NCBI GenBank assembly: GCA_964352775.1
Contig: CAYGTK010000134.1
Span: forward strand, 1-12,006
From: CAYGTK01 sp964352775
GTDB lineage: Bacteria > Bacteroidota > Bacteroidia > Chitinophagales > CAIOSU01
Reading direction: 5' to 3'
DNA length: 12,006 nt
The notes beneath the pieces are model-generated. The model saw only the letters and a program-made list of their open reading frames with translations. It was not told the origin of the DNA and searched no databases. Positions within the stretch are counted from its first letter, which is position 1. Each line of letters opens with the position of its first letter. The translations under genes and the position numbers were made by a program. Of this stretch, positions 1 through 7,828 are shown one piece after another.

Positions 1-2
1 TG

Positions 3-173
3 TTAGAGGAATTCAAACGCTATTAAACCAACTATTTGGCTTTTGATAAAGATGACAACCTAGTGTTTTTAGCTGAATCACCTTACATGCTTAACGTTGC
101 CATGGGCGACTATCCAGAATTGACCTTCCACACTACTTCGGAGTTTAAAACAGCTATTACTTCGGCTTATTAG
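3..173 (+). pseudogene. 3' remnant of an unrecognised gene, interrupted by an in-frame stop
   Basis: The frame ending at TAG 171-173 reads coherently back to base 27 (about 48 residues, containing DKDDNLVFLAESPYMLNVAM) and continues as LEEFKRY upstream of a TAA at 24-26. The residue mix on both sides looks protein-like, so this is either a gene broken by a nonsense mutation or an upstream frameshift, or a short ORF using an internal start (TTG 36 or ATG 87). I do not recognise the family. It ends six bases before the start of the DUF4375-MORN gene and is co-oriented with it, so the two were probably co-transcribed. The window edge hides the 5' part. Confidence 0.35.
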
Positions 174-179
174 AATGTT

Positions 180-1556
180 ATGATAAAGTATCTAGTAATA
201 CTGGCTTTAGGGGCTTTCATTGTGTTTAAATTTTTGTCTAGTAATAAGCCTCCGAGAAATATGGAAAATCCATATGATGGTTACAATCCCGAAAATCAGT
301 TAAGACCCTTGGTTGATATCGTAGATTACTACGCAATGACTGATTACGATTTGTGTTGGTTGCTACTTGAGCCTATCGATATTGTAGATCATGGTGAGGA
401 AATAGTAGAGCATGCAAAGCGGCTATCGCCTGGCCAAAAAATGCTTTATTTCTGGTGGTTCTTGGACGGACAGGTTAATAACGGAGGTTTTGTTCAATTC
501 TATTATAATGGCTATGGGCAATACGTTCCAGCAATAATTACAGGACTTGAACACATAGGAGACAACAAAACTGCCGACTTAGTAAGAAACGCAGAAAATA
601 TCTACCAGTCAAAAAAGAAAGAATTTGATAAGCCTGAAAACAGTGACCTATTTGAGTCAGATTTGTACGATGAGCTTTATGAATTAAGCGAGTATGATGA
701 CCAGTACTTTGAAAACAAGCGCACCATAGCCATTCTAGAATCCTACATAAGAAACCATCCTGAAGAATTCCTGAGGACAGAAGATGGGGAAATGCCAAGG
801 ATTGATTTTAGCAGCGACTTATCGTCATACCACGATAATCGAAATCTGAAAAAAGAAATTACGCTGAAAAACGGCAAGCTTTCTGGCGAGCTTAAAGTGT
901 ATTGGGATAATGGAAAATTACGGTCTAAAGAGATTTACATCGCTGGCGTATCAACAGGAGAATATTGGCGATGGAGAGAAGATGGCACGCCTTTGAAGAG
1001 CAAAGAGATTTATCCAGAGGATACAAGCTTCTACATAAAGCGGAGTTATCATACAAATGGAAGTCTAAAAAATGAGGGGGTATTTACTGCTGATGATAAT
1101 AGGGCAGGATATTTTACTACTTGGCATGAAAATGGGCAAATTGAAACAAAAGTATCTTATAACCGAAACGGAGAAGCAACTGATCTTTATCTTGGCTATT
1201 GGCCCAATGGTAATAAACGTTTTGAGACTGACTTGAGTGGAACAGGACGAAAAGACATTAACTACTGGGATGACTCTGGGGTGCAATTGTTGACCAATGG
1301 AACGGGTCTTTTCGTAAACGAATATGAGTGGAAAATCTTTAAAGATGCAACAAAATTCAAGGAAGTAATAAACTATGCGGACTTTGTCAAGCAAGGCGAA
1401 TTTTTAAAATACAGAAACGATGTTCTAGTAGAGAAGTTTAACTATCAAAACGATAAAAAAAACGGTCTACAGCAAGAATATGACAAAGAAACGGGTAAGC
1501 TGATTAAAGAAGAGGTTTACCAAAATGGCGTATTAACCTCTTCTAAAGAATTCTAA
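180..1556 (+). CDS. membrane-anchored DUF4375 (DMP19-like) protein with MORN/YwqK-type repeats
   Basis: 458 residues. Residues 2-20 form one hydrophobic segment without a lipobox cysteine, suggesting an uncleaved N-terminal anchor. Residues about 52-198 match the DUF4375 pattern: the hallmark DGQVNNGGFVQFYYN is at 96-110 and a closing HPEEFL at 193-198. From about 228 to the end there are degenerate repeats of the MORN_2/YwqK type, each with a W/Y-x-x-(N/D)-G core: YWDNGK 241, WREDGT 265, YHTNGS 290, WHENGQ 315, YWPNGN 340, YWDDSG 362, then more diverged copies. YwqK-type repeats occur in proteins annotated as antitoxins or immunity proteins, and DUF4375 occurs in similar settings, but no biochemical role is established. 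Its stop overlaps that of the convergent gene by 4 bases. Sampled 60-base lines (from 181, 601, 1381) have 18, 21 and 19 G+C, against 23-28 in lines from 4681, 8521 and 10321. Immunity function is an inference. Confidence 0.8.
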   Translation: MIKYLVILALGAFIVFKFLSSNKPPRNMENPYDGYNPENQLRPLVDIVDYYAMTDYDLCWLLLEPIDIVDHGEEIVEHAKRLSPGQKMLYFWWFLDGQVNNGGFVQFYYNGYGQYVPAIITGLEHIGDNKTADLVRNAENIYQSKKKEFDKPENSDLFESDLYDELYELSEYDDQYFENKRTIAILESYIRNHPEEFLRTEDGEMPRIDFSSDLSSYHDNRNLKKEITLKNGKLSGELKVYWDNGKLRSKEIYIAGVSTGEYWRWREDGTPLKSKEIYPEDTSFYIKRSYHTNGSLKNEGVFTADDNRAGYFTTWHENGQIETKVSYNRNGEATDLYLGYWPNGNKRFETDLSGTGRKDINYWDDSGVQLLTNGTGLFVNEYEWKIFKDATKFKEVINYADFVKQGEFLKYRNDVLVEKFNYQNDKKNGLQQEYDKETGKLIKEEVYQNGVLTSSKEF

Positions 1557-3025
1557 ATATCCGTTTCAAAATGTAAGAAGAAACCCTGCTGGATGAACTT
1601 GTTACCATTCTGATAACTTCTACTCCAAGTGTACTCGGTCCGAATTGTTATGTCGTAGAATATGGGCCAATCAAAACCTACCCCCCAGCCTATTAAAAAT
1701 TGGTTATCTAAGTGGCTTTCATACTGGTCGTGATAGTTATCGCCTACGTAGCCAAGATCGACATAGGCTTTCATATAGCTCGCTATAGGTAGGTTGTTAA
1801 ACCGTTCGTCTTTAATTACTTTGCCCCGCTTGGCAATAGCCGTTTGGAACAGTCGCTTCTTAAAATTGATCTTGGCTAAGGCATAATGCTGTCCATCTAT
1901 CACATAATACTCATAACCCCTTACGTACTCACTATGACCCAAACCCTCTTGATTGAAGAAAGGCTGCCAACGGGGGAAAGAGGTTTTAATGGCCAATCGC
2001 TGCGAATAATAGAACCCCCTGCCCAAGGGCTGGTACACATCAATAGAAGCGAAAATGTTAGCGAAATTAACATCTTGAAAAACACCTAGCCCGAACTTCT
2101 CTAGCCTTGCGCCAAAGCGGAAACCATCTAGCGGATAACCTCTGTTATCCCGCTTATCAAGATCGTAGCTGTAGTTAATGTTGAAGAAACTTTGGCGCTG
2201 ACGACCATTCAAAAAGCGATAGTTCAATTTTTGAACTGTATCGCTAATAGTATTGCTTTCGTAAAATAGACCTAAGGTGTGTTTGTCGTAAAGCTTGTTT
2301 TGATAAAAAACCTCAGCACCAGTAACTAATGACCGTATCTGGAATTTATTTTCATCAATACTTTGCTGTTTGTGAGCCACCGTTACATAATTCACTAGGC
2401 GGCTACGCGTGTATTGGGCACTTAGTGAAAAACCAATCGTTTGTTTCTTGTTGATGAACGGGAAGTCGTACTCAAATTCAAAATTCTGATTTAGCCCCAA
2501 GTTGAAAGAGATCTCTAACTGCTCACCTCTACCTCTAACATTGTTTTGCTTGTAACCTGCACCATATATCAATCTACCAGGATCACGGTTCTGATCTACC
2601 CACCAAGTATTAAAATTAGGGGCTACTACATCAAAAATAGGGTAAGGCATATAGTACCAGCGCTCTTTAATGCGCACCTCTACATCTACGTAGAAGGCTT
2701 CTATTTTGGTGATGTATACGGCTACACTATTGAACTGCCCTGTGTTATAAACCGTTTTTTGCGATCGTTTGAAGGTTTCAGCTAACTCTCTAACGCGTAT
2801 CTCGTCCCCCTCTTCAAAGCCTAAGAAGCGAGTAACGAATTTAGGCTTAGTTATCTTTTGCCCCGTTACAGTAATACTACGGATGATCACATTATCAAAC
2901 TGCTTTAGCATGCTATTGGCTATGCTATCAGGTATACCTCCGTCAAAGCGGTTCGTAGCCTGAACAGCGGAAAATGACATGGTAAGCACTATACAGCTTA
3001 ATAGCTGCAAGTAAGCAGTTTTCAT
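1553..3025 (-). CDS. Omp85/BamA-TamA family outer-membrane beta-barrel protein
   Basis: 490 residues. A signal peptide covers 1-23 (cleavage near AVQA). Residues about 46-121 look like a single POTRA domain, with the usual opening IRSITVTGQKIT and the alternation ending in VDVEVRIKERWY. The remaining ~350 residues alternate like a beta-barrel and carry two Omp85 marks: DKRDNRGYPLDG at 290-301 and the loop-6 motif VRGYE at 368-372. The C-terminus (GFFLHFETDI) resembles an outer-membrane beta-signal. The family inserts or translocates proteins at the outer membrane. At this length, with one visible POTRA, it is not the essential BamA, which normally has five; a TamA-like or surface-antigen-D15-like paralogue is more likely. 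The substrate is unknown. A small one-TM gene lies 100 bases upstream on the same strand and may be co-transcribed. Confidence 0.85.
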   Translation of the reverse strand: MKTAYLQLLSCIVLTMSFSAVQATNRFDGGIPDSIANSMLKQFDNVIIRSITVTGQKITKPKFVTRFLGFEEGDEIRVRELAETFKRSQKTVYNTGQFNSVAVYITKIEAFYVDVEVRIKERWYYMPYPIFDVVAPNFNTWWVDQNRDPGRLIYGAGYKQNNVRGRGEQLEISFNLGLNQNFEFEYDFPFINKKQTIGFSLSAQYTRSRLVNYVTVAHKQQSIDENKFQIRSLVTGAEVFYQNKLYDKHTLGLFYESNTISDTVQKLNYRFLNGRQRQSFFNINYSYDLDKRDNRGYPLDGFRFGARLEKFGLGVFQDVNFANIFASIDVYQPLGRGFYYSQRLAIKTSFPRWQPFFNQEGLGHSEYVRGYEYYVIDGQHYALAKINFKKRLFQTAIAKRGKVIKDERFNNLPIASYMKAYVDLGYVGDNYHDQYESHLDNQFLIGWGVGFDWPIFYDITIRTEYTWSRSYQNGNKFIQQGFFLHFETDI

Positions 3026-3125
3026 AGTGTGGAGCTAAAAAGTGTTTTGGTGTAAAGGAGTTACCCTTCACCATTGAATATACGGAGGTTTGCGCATAAA
3101 TGTTGTACTACTTTGTCACCGTAGT

Positions 3126-3539
3126 TTAAGGAAATGCAGGTTTGGGTGTAGTTTGGTCATTTTCTATCCGTTCTACTTCTTTAACGAAGTATTTGGTTTC
3201 TCCCAACCAAGGTATTTTAGCATAGCGCTCTTCATATCGGAGGTTTATCCGCTCGCCACTCAGCGAAACTTCTTGTAATTGTGTAACCACATCCTCATCA
3301 CTTGGTTCTACAGAGAATTCGAATACTTCAGAGAATTGATTAGGTGACTTAACCGCACCAAAGCTTTGCACATTCAACTGGCCTTCGTTGGTTTTAAAGA
3401 AAACACCCCTTGTGCTGATCTTCACTATTGTCCCTGCACGATAGCCTTCGCTGTAGGTGGCGTTGTACAAAAAGAGATATACGCCGATAAAAACAACAAC
3501 GGCAAACAATGCTATCTTAAATAAACTACGGTAAAACAT
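3126..3539 (-). CDS. conserved small membrane protein, function unknown
   Basis: 137 residues with one N-terminal TM helix at about 7-25, followed by a short motif YSEGYRAGTIVKISTRGVFF (29-48) and a soluble beta-rich remainder. Small proteins with this YSEGYRAG-(V/I)-KxSxKG signature are widespread in Bacteroidota and are annotated as hypothetical, or sometimes mis-annotated as an enzyme; I know of no function. The predicted topology puts the C-terminal ~110 residues outside the inner membrane, or it is a lipid-free signal anchor. The gene lies upstream of, and co-directional with, the Omp85-like gene, and is divergent from the acetyltransferase gene. A good promoter-like site starts 14 bases ahead of the ATG. 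Recognition of the family is from memory of the motif only. Confidence 0.75.
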   Translation of the reverse strand: MFYRSLFKIALFAVVVFIGVYLFLYNATYSEGYRAGTIVKISTRGVFFKTNEGQLNVQSFGAVKSPNQFSEVFEFSVEPSDEDVVTQLQEVSLSGERINLRYEERYAKIPWLGETKYFVKEVERIENDQTTPKPAFP

Positions 3540-3552
3540 GAAACGGTTTTCT

Positions 3553-3579
3553 CAAAAATACATATTTCACGATCTTCAA
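3553..3579 (-). promoter_or_regulatory. candidate Bacteroidota-type promoter for the small membrane protein
   Basis: On the minus strand, TTG (3579-3577) is followed after 16 bases by TATTTTTG (3560-3553), an exact match to the TAnnTTTG -7 consensus. The spacer is slightly shorter than the usual 17-23. The -7 box is 13 bases ahead of the start codon, so the leader would be very short. Confidence 0.4.
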
Positions 3580-3598
3580 AAGGTGTTAAATTTACGGT

Positions 3599-3883
3599 AT
3601 GGAGCATACTATAGAACATATTGAAACAGACACTAAGGGCTACTTCCTTATTAAAGTAGAAGGCGAACGGCTAGCTGAGATGACCTACTCCAAAGCTGGT
3701 GATAAGCTTATTATTATTGATCATACCGATGTATCGGATAAGTTAAGAGGACAAAAGGTAGGTGAAAAACTAGTGGAGCGTGCCGTAGCTCATGCTCGCG
3801 AAAAAGGTATTAAAATACTTCCGCTATGTCCTTTCGCTAAATCAATACTGAGTAAGCGAGAAGATCTTCAGGACGTATTGTAG
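3599..3883 (+). CDS. small GNAT-like N-acetyltransferase (NATD1/YjdJ class, COG2388)
   Basis: 94 residues, the full usual length of this mini-GNAT family. After a beta-strand opening (residues 1-40), DHTDVSDKLRGQKVGEKLVE (41-60) holds the R/Q-x-x-G-x-G/A acetyl-CoA pyrophosphate loop, here RGQKVGEKL, followed by helix VERAVAHAREKGIKILPLCPFA. The PLCPFAKS segment (76-83) contains the conserved Cys-Pro of the class, and the C-terminal K-R-E-D-L-Q-D-V-L is also typical. The acyl acceptor is unknown for most members. It is divergent from the small membrane protein (59 bases apart) and its stop lies 7 bases from the stop of the convergent peptidase gene. Confidence 0.85.
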   Translation: MEHTIEHIETDTKGYFLIKVEGERLAEMTYSKAGDKLIIIDHTDVSDKLRGQKVGEKLVERAVAHAREKGIKILPLCPFAKSILSKREDLQDVL

Positions 3884-3890
3884 ACCTCGG

Positions 3891-5552
3891 TTACTTTACC
3901 AAAGTAGCATTTACATACACCTTACGCTTATTCACTTCAAACACGGCTTTCTTATTCCAACCTTTTAGTGGGGTGCTTTTCCATTCTGTAGTTGGAAATA
4001 TCCAACCTTCTTCCATTGGCCCTATACTTACAGGAATTGGCATGTCAAAACCATCCACCACATCTACCCAACGGTACTCAACAGTATAGGCCTTACCTTT
4101 CTTGTTTATACGATATTCTAGGTTCGGAATATTGGACTCTCTCAAGTATTGATCGAAGAACTGTGTGAAGTCTTTACCCGACTGCTTGCTAATGTAATTT
4201 TCTACTTGGGCGGTATTCACCGTTTGGTAACCAAACTCCTCTCCCAGCCCTTTAATGATGTTGAACCACAGCTCATCATCTTCTACTAAGTGACGGAGGG
4301 TATTAAGAATGAGCATACCCTTGTTATACATATCGCCAGCACCTTCTTCATTAACAAGGTATTTACCAATTATAGGCGACTTATTACCAATAGAACTTTG
4401 CTTGGCAAATACATAGTCCATAGCTGTTTTGTAGTCGAACATACACTCTACATACAATGCTTCGGAATAAGTGCAGAAGCCCTCGTGTATCCACAGGTCT
4501 GCAATGTCAGTACAACTCACTAGGTTCCCCCACCATTCGTGGCCCGTTTCGTGAATAATGATATAATCGAAATCTAAGCCTATACGTGAATAATCTCTAC
4601 CTGCATAACCTATCTTATAATCGTTACCATAGGCAATTGCCGATTGATGTTCCATGCCTAAGTAGGGAGTTTCTATTAACTTAAAGCCATCCTTGTAAAA
4701 AGGATACGGGCCTAAGTATTCCTCAAAGCATTTCATCATCGGCATTACCTGGCGGAATTGCGTTTTCGCCTTATCCATATTGTATGGCATAACAAAGTAG
4801 TCTAAGGTCAACTCACCGTTCAATCCTTGTAGCGTTTCGCTAAAATGATCGTACTTGCCAATGTTAACAGTAACGTTATAGGTGTTGATAGGGTAATGAA
4901 CGAACCAATCATATCGAGAAAAGCCATTTTCATCCCTAGCCATTTTACGCAGACGACCGTTTGACACATTCATTAGACCACTTGGAACCGCTACAGAGAT
5001 TAGCATGCTATCGGGTTCATCGCTCAAGTGATCTTTACAGGGCCACCAAAGGCTAGCCCCATCGCCTTCACAGGCTACACCCACCCAATGATGCCCATTT
5101 TTGTCCTTCTTCCAATCAAAGCCTCCATCCCAAGGGGCGCGTGCTGCTGCTATGGGTTCGCCTGAATAGAATACTTGGAAGGTGTCTAACACACCAGCAG
5201 GTATTTTTACAGGAACAGTAAAGAACACCGCGTGGAATTCACGATCGAACTTCACCTCTCGGCCCTTATACAGCACTTTCTCTACCTTCATATTATCATA
5301 CAGGTCGAACTGAAAGCGTTTGATAGGTTCAGTAGTAGTAAATACGAAGAGGTTGTTTCCTTCTATGGTCTTCTTATCTGGGTCGATTTTGACAGATAGG
5401 GCATAATAGTTAACATCATAGCTCCGTTCAGAACTTAGCATACCGCGCAAGGTATCTCCGCGGTCATATTTATCATCATCGGGGAACAGTTCTTGCGCTT
5501 GTGCGGTTAGCACTAGAGCGAGTAATAAAAGCAGACTGATAAAGTAACGCAT
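3891..5552 (-). CDS. secreted M1 family metallopeptidase (aminopeptidase)
   Basis: 553 residues from the chosen start. Zinc-site motif HETGH is at 334-338 and the third zinc ligand E357 follows after exactly 18 residues (HExxH-x18-E), diagnostic of M1. The substrate N-terminus motif is GMEHQ (299-303), replacing classical GAMEN; Y409 in YNKGML is the likely transition-state tyrosine. It cleaves N-terminal residues from peptides. The start at 5552 (MRYF) gives a clean signal peptide cut near TAQA-Q; ATG 5561 is also possible, and the 5612 start adds an unlikely 20-residue polar leader. There is no T9SS sorting domain and no ERAP1-like C-terminal domain, so it is likely a periplasmic form with a short C-terminus. 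The stop is 7 bases from the convergent acetyltransferase gene. Confidence 0.92.
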   Translation of the reverse strand: MRYFISLLLLLALVLTAQAQELFPDDDKYDRGDTLRGMLSSERSYDVNYYALSVKIDPDKKTIEGNNLFVFTTTEPIKRFQFDLYDNMKVEKVLYKGREVKFDREFHAVFFTVPVKIPAGVLDTFQVFYSGEPIAAARAPWDGGFDWKKDKNGHHWVGVACEGDGASLWWPCKDHLSDEPDSMLISVAVPSGLMNVSNGRLRKMARDENGFSRYDWFVHYPINTYNVTVNIGKYDHFSETLQGLNGELTLDYFVMPYNMDKAKTQFRQVMPMMKCFEEYLGPYPFYKDGFKLIETPYLGMEHQSAIAYGNDYKIGYAGRDYSRIGLDFDYIIIHETGHEWWGNLVSCTDIADLWIHEGFCTYSEALYVECMFDYKTAMDYVFAKQSSIGNKSPIIGKYLVNEEGAGDMYNKGMLILNTLRHLVEDDELWFNIIKGLGEEFGYQTVNTAQVENYISKQSGKDFTQFFDQYLRESNIPNLEYRINKKGKAYTVEYRWVDVVDGFDMPIPVSIGPMEEGWIFPTTEWKSTPLKGWNKKAVFEVNKRKVYVNATLVK

Positions 5553-5647
5553 GAAGATCATTTTGGTGTGCAGCACGAAACTACCAAAGGTTTGCGATAT
5601 TCGCTCGAACAATTAAAGCCTTTTCGCATTATCTACTTCAACGAAAT

Positions 5648-6928
5648 ATGAGCAGAATCATTATTCCACTTCTAGTAATAGCAGCCATAATCATCTTCAC
5701 CGACCTCTACAGCTATCAAGCCGTTAGGTCGGCTACACGCGATATGTCTGTAAATGGCCGCCGCGCGGTACAAATAGCCTATTGGGCATTGTCTTTAATT
5801 GCTATCAGTACCATAATAGTGGGTTTTTTAACCGATTTTCGAACCTGGCCACCTTTATTAAAAGGGCTTCTGGTTTCTTCGGTAATGGTCATCATAGTAA
5901 GTAAGTTATTCGTGGTGTTCTTTTTGGTGTTAGAAGATCTTATTCGTCTGTTCAACTGGTTGTTCCAAAAAATGGCTCATTCATCTACCACATCCGATGG
6001 TATTGAAGCTGCCACACAAGGTATGTCGCGTTCTAAATTCTTTGGTCAGTTAGCTTTGTTAGCTGGCGGAGTTCCATTAATGGTGGGTCTTTGGGGAGTT
6101 TTTAGAAATGCTTACAACTATAAAGTGCATCGCATAACCGTTAAGTTGCCCAACCTACCAGATAGCTTTGAAGGATTGAAGATCGTACAGATATCGGATA
6201 TACATTCAGGTAGTTTCACAAGCAAGTCGGCCGTGGAGCGCGGTATAGAGTTGATAAATGAGCAAGACGCTGATGTAGTGTTCTTTACAGGAGACATAGT
6301 GAACACTTATGCAGAGGAAATGCTGGAATGGATAGACACCTTTAAGCAAGTAAAAGCAAAAGAGGGCGTGTATTCTGTTATTGGTAATCACGATTATGGG
6401 CATTACGGCAATTACGGTTCAGAAGAAGAAAAGAAGAAGAAACAGGCCAGCAACCGTGAACTAATAAAGAAAGTGCATGCCGATATGGGCTGGGATCTAA
6501 TGCTGAACGAACACCGCAAGCTACAGCGTGGTGCAGATGAAATAGCCATAATTGGTGTTGAAAACTGGAGCGACCGTAAATACTTCCCATCAACGGGCGA
6601 TTTGAAGGTAGCTAGTGCAGGAACCGAAAACAGCGCAGTTAAACTCCTGCTATCACACGACCCAACTCACTTTGACGCGGAGGTAAAGAAAGAGTATAAA
6701 GATATAGACATCACCTTCTCTGGCCATACCCACGGTGCACAAATGGGTATTGAGATACCTGGCTTTATTAAATGGAGCCCTAGTCAATGGATGTATCAAA
6801 AATGGGCAGGTCTGTATTCCGAGGGTGACCAACATTTATACGTAAATAGGGGATTCGGCTTCTTGGGTTTTCATGGCCGTATCGGTATTTTACCCGAAAT
6901 AACAGTGATGGAATTAAAAAAGGTGTAA
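5648..6928 (+). CDS. membrane-anchored metallophosphoesterase (YkuE/YaeI-like)
   Basis: 426 residues. Four hydrophobic segments (about 4-22, 41-60, 72-106 and 132-151) precede a cytoplasmic or periplasmic calcineurin-like phosphoesterase domain from about 160. All metal-binding blocks are present: DIH 184-186, GD 215-216, GNHD 246-249, SHDP 336-339 and GHTHG 359-363. These bind two metals and hydrolyse phosphoester or pyrophosphate bonds. Relatives with a four-helix N-terminus are usually called YkuE/YaeI-like; YaeI-class enzymes have been linked to lipid A precursor hydrolysis, but the substrate here cannot be read from the sequence. A lysine/glutamate-rich loop (EEEKKKKQ, 259-266) follows the GNHD block. 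The gene is divergent from the M1 peptidase, with about 95 bases between their starts. Confidence 0.92.
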   Translation: MSRIIIPLLVIAAIIIFTDLYSYQAVRSATRDMSVNGRRAVQIAYWALSLIAISTIIVGFLTDFRTWPPLLKGLLVSSVMVIIVSKLFVVFFLVLEDLIRLFNWLFQKMAHSSTTSDGIEAATQGMSRSKFFGQLALLAGGVPLMVGLWGVFRNAYNYKVHRITVKLPNLPDSFEGLKIVQISDIHSGSFTSKSAVERGIELINEQDADVVFFTGDIVNTYAEEMLEWIDTFKQVKAKEGVYSVIGNHDYGHYGNYGSEEEKKKKQASNRELIKKVHADMGWDLMLNEHRKLQRGADEIAIIGVENWSDRKYFPSTGDLKVASAGTENSAVKLLLSHDPTHFDAEVKKEYKDIDITFSGHTHGAQMGIEIPGFIKWSPSQWMYQKWAGLYSEGDQHLYVNRGFGFLGFHGRIGILPEITVMELKKV

Positions 6929-6944
6929 GAAATTGGCATAGCTA

Positions 6945-6977
6945 TTGCCTAGTCAATTAGTAGTATTCCTATTTTAG
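6945..6977 (+). promoter_or_regulatory. weak promoter-like site before the DUF4197 gene
   Basis: TTG at 6945-6947, then 22 bases, then TATTTTAG at 6970-6977, which differs from TAnnTTTG at one position. It sits 17 bases ahead of ATG 6995. The 13-mer TTCCTATTTTAGC (6966-6978) recurs at 9951-9963 before the AraC-family gene. Confidence 0.25.
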
Positions 6978-6994
6978 CACTCAAATTGACCATT

Positions 6995-7756
6995 ATGCGT
7001 AAGTTATTTACCCCTTTCGTTGTTATCCTATTCTTATTCTCTGCTTCATCTTGCAGTTCACAAATGAACCTTAGTAAGACCTTAGAGAAGGCTTCTGAAG
7101 TATTATCAGATGTTACAGGCGGTGGCGGTGTTCCACTTAGTACAGAACAAATAGCACAAGGTTTAAAGCAAGCCCTAGAAATAGGAACACAGAATTCTAC
7201 CAACCTAGCATCAAAAGTTGATGGCTACTATAAAAACCCTCTACTATTCATTCCATTCCCTCCTGAGGCTAAAGAAATGGAGAGTAGATTGAGAGGCTTG
7301 AACCTACCCGTTGTAAACCAACAGATAGATAAATTCACACTTACCATGAATCGTGCTGCTGAAGAAGCTGCTAAAGGTGCAGTAAGCGTGTTTGTAGGTG
7401 CTGTGCGCCAAATGACCATTAACGATGCAATGAACATACTAATGGGGGCAGATGATGCTGCTACCAGCTTTTTTAAAAGAACTACTACAGCACAATTGAC
7501 TTCTAAATTCACCCCGATAGTTAAGAAAGCTACGCAAAAGGTAAAGCTTACTAGCGCATGGAGTCCAGTGGCAAGTAAGTACAATCAAATACCTTTTGTA
7601 AAGAAAGTGAATCCTGATCTTGACACTTATGTTACTCAAAAAGCAATAGACGGCCTGTTCATCCTAATTCAAAAGGAAGAAAAGAAGATCCGTGATAATC
7701 CAGGGGCTCGTGTTACCGATCTATTGAAGAAAGTATTCGCGAAGCAAGACAAGTAA
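6995..7756 (+). CDS. DUF4197 domain lipoprotein
   Basis: 253 residues from ATG 6995; a TTG at 6986 in the same frame adds three residues and is less likely. Residues 1-19 are a lipoprotein signal (MRKLFTPFVVILFLFSASS) with C20 as the probable lipidated cysteine, although position -3 is Ala rather than the preferred Leu. The mature start SSQM has no acidic surface-export tag, so a periplasm-facing lipoprotein is likely. The rest is helical and matches the DUF4197 layout: a central GLNLPVVNQQIDKF segment, an alanine-rich helix AAEEAAKGA, then ITIND-like MTINDAMNIL followed by GADDAATSFFKRTT, and a C-terminal YVTQKAIDGLF segment. The family is common in Bacteroidota and Proteobacteria and has no assigned function. 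It follows the phosphoesterase gene by 66 bases on the same strand. Confidence 0.85.
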   Translation: MRKLFTPFVVILFLFSASSCSSQMNLSKTLEKASEVLSDVTGGGGVPLSTEQIAQGLKQALEIGTQNSTNLASKVDGYYKNPLLFIPFPPEAKEMESRLRGLNLPVVNQQIDKFTLTMNRAAEEAAKGAVSVFVGAVRQMTINDAMNILMGADDAATSFFKRTTTAQLTSKFTPIVKKATQKVKLTSAWSPVASKYNQIPFVKKVNPDLDTYVTQKAIDGLFILIQKEEKKIRDNPGARVTDLLKKVFAKQDK

Positions 7757-7778
7757 GTATCTAGTAATTAGCATGTAG

Positions 7779-7824
7779 ACTAACTCAACTGCCGACTTCG
7801 ACTGTTGACCGACCTACTGTCACT
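7779..7824. repeat. degenerate ~7-base repeat between converging genes
   Basis: ACT (or ACC) recurs at 7783, 7788, 7795, 7801, 7808, 7816 and 7822, in contexts such as CTGCCGACT, TCGACTGTT, GACCGACCT and TACTGTCAC, giving a phase of about 6-8 bases. It occupies most of the 72-base gap between the DUF4197 and engB stops. No good terminator hairpin is visible there. Confidence 0.3.
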
Positions 7825-7828
7825 AAAA

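Noticed and set aside
1065..1394. 109-codon open frame on the minus strand inside the MORN-repeat gene
   Set aside because: It is fully covered by the recognisable DUF4375-MORN gene and its translation shows no family pattern; treated as a shadow frame.
3587..3594. TAAATTTA as a promoter giving a leaderless acetyltransferase transcript
   Set aside because: It misses the final G of the consensus and no TTG lies 17-23 bases upstream, so the match could be chance.
5553..5612. Twenty-residue N-terminal extension of the M1 peptidase
   Set aside because: It would place a polar leader in front of a clean signal peptide and leave only 35 bases for the divergent promoters.
7228..7584. 118-codon open frame on the minus strand inside the DUF4197 gene
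   Set aside because: The plus-strand frame has a lipoprotein signal and DUF4197 layout; the minus-strand translation is just its hydrophobic shadow.
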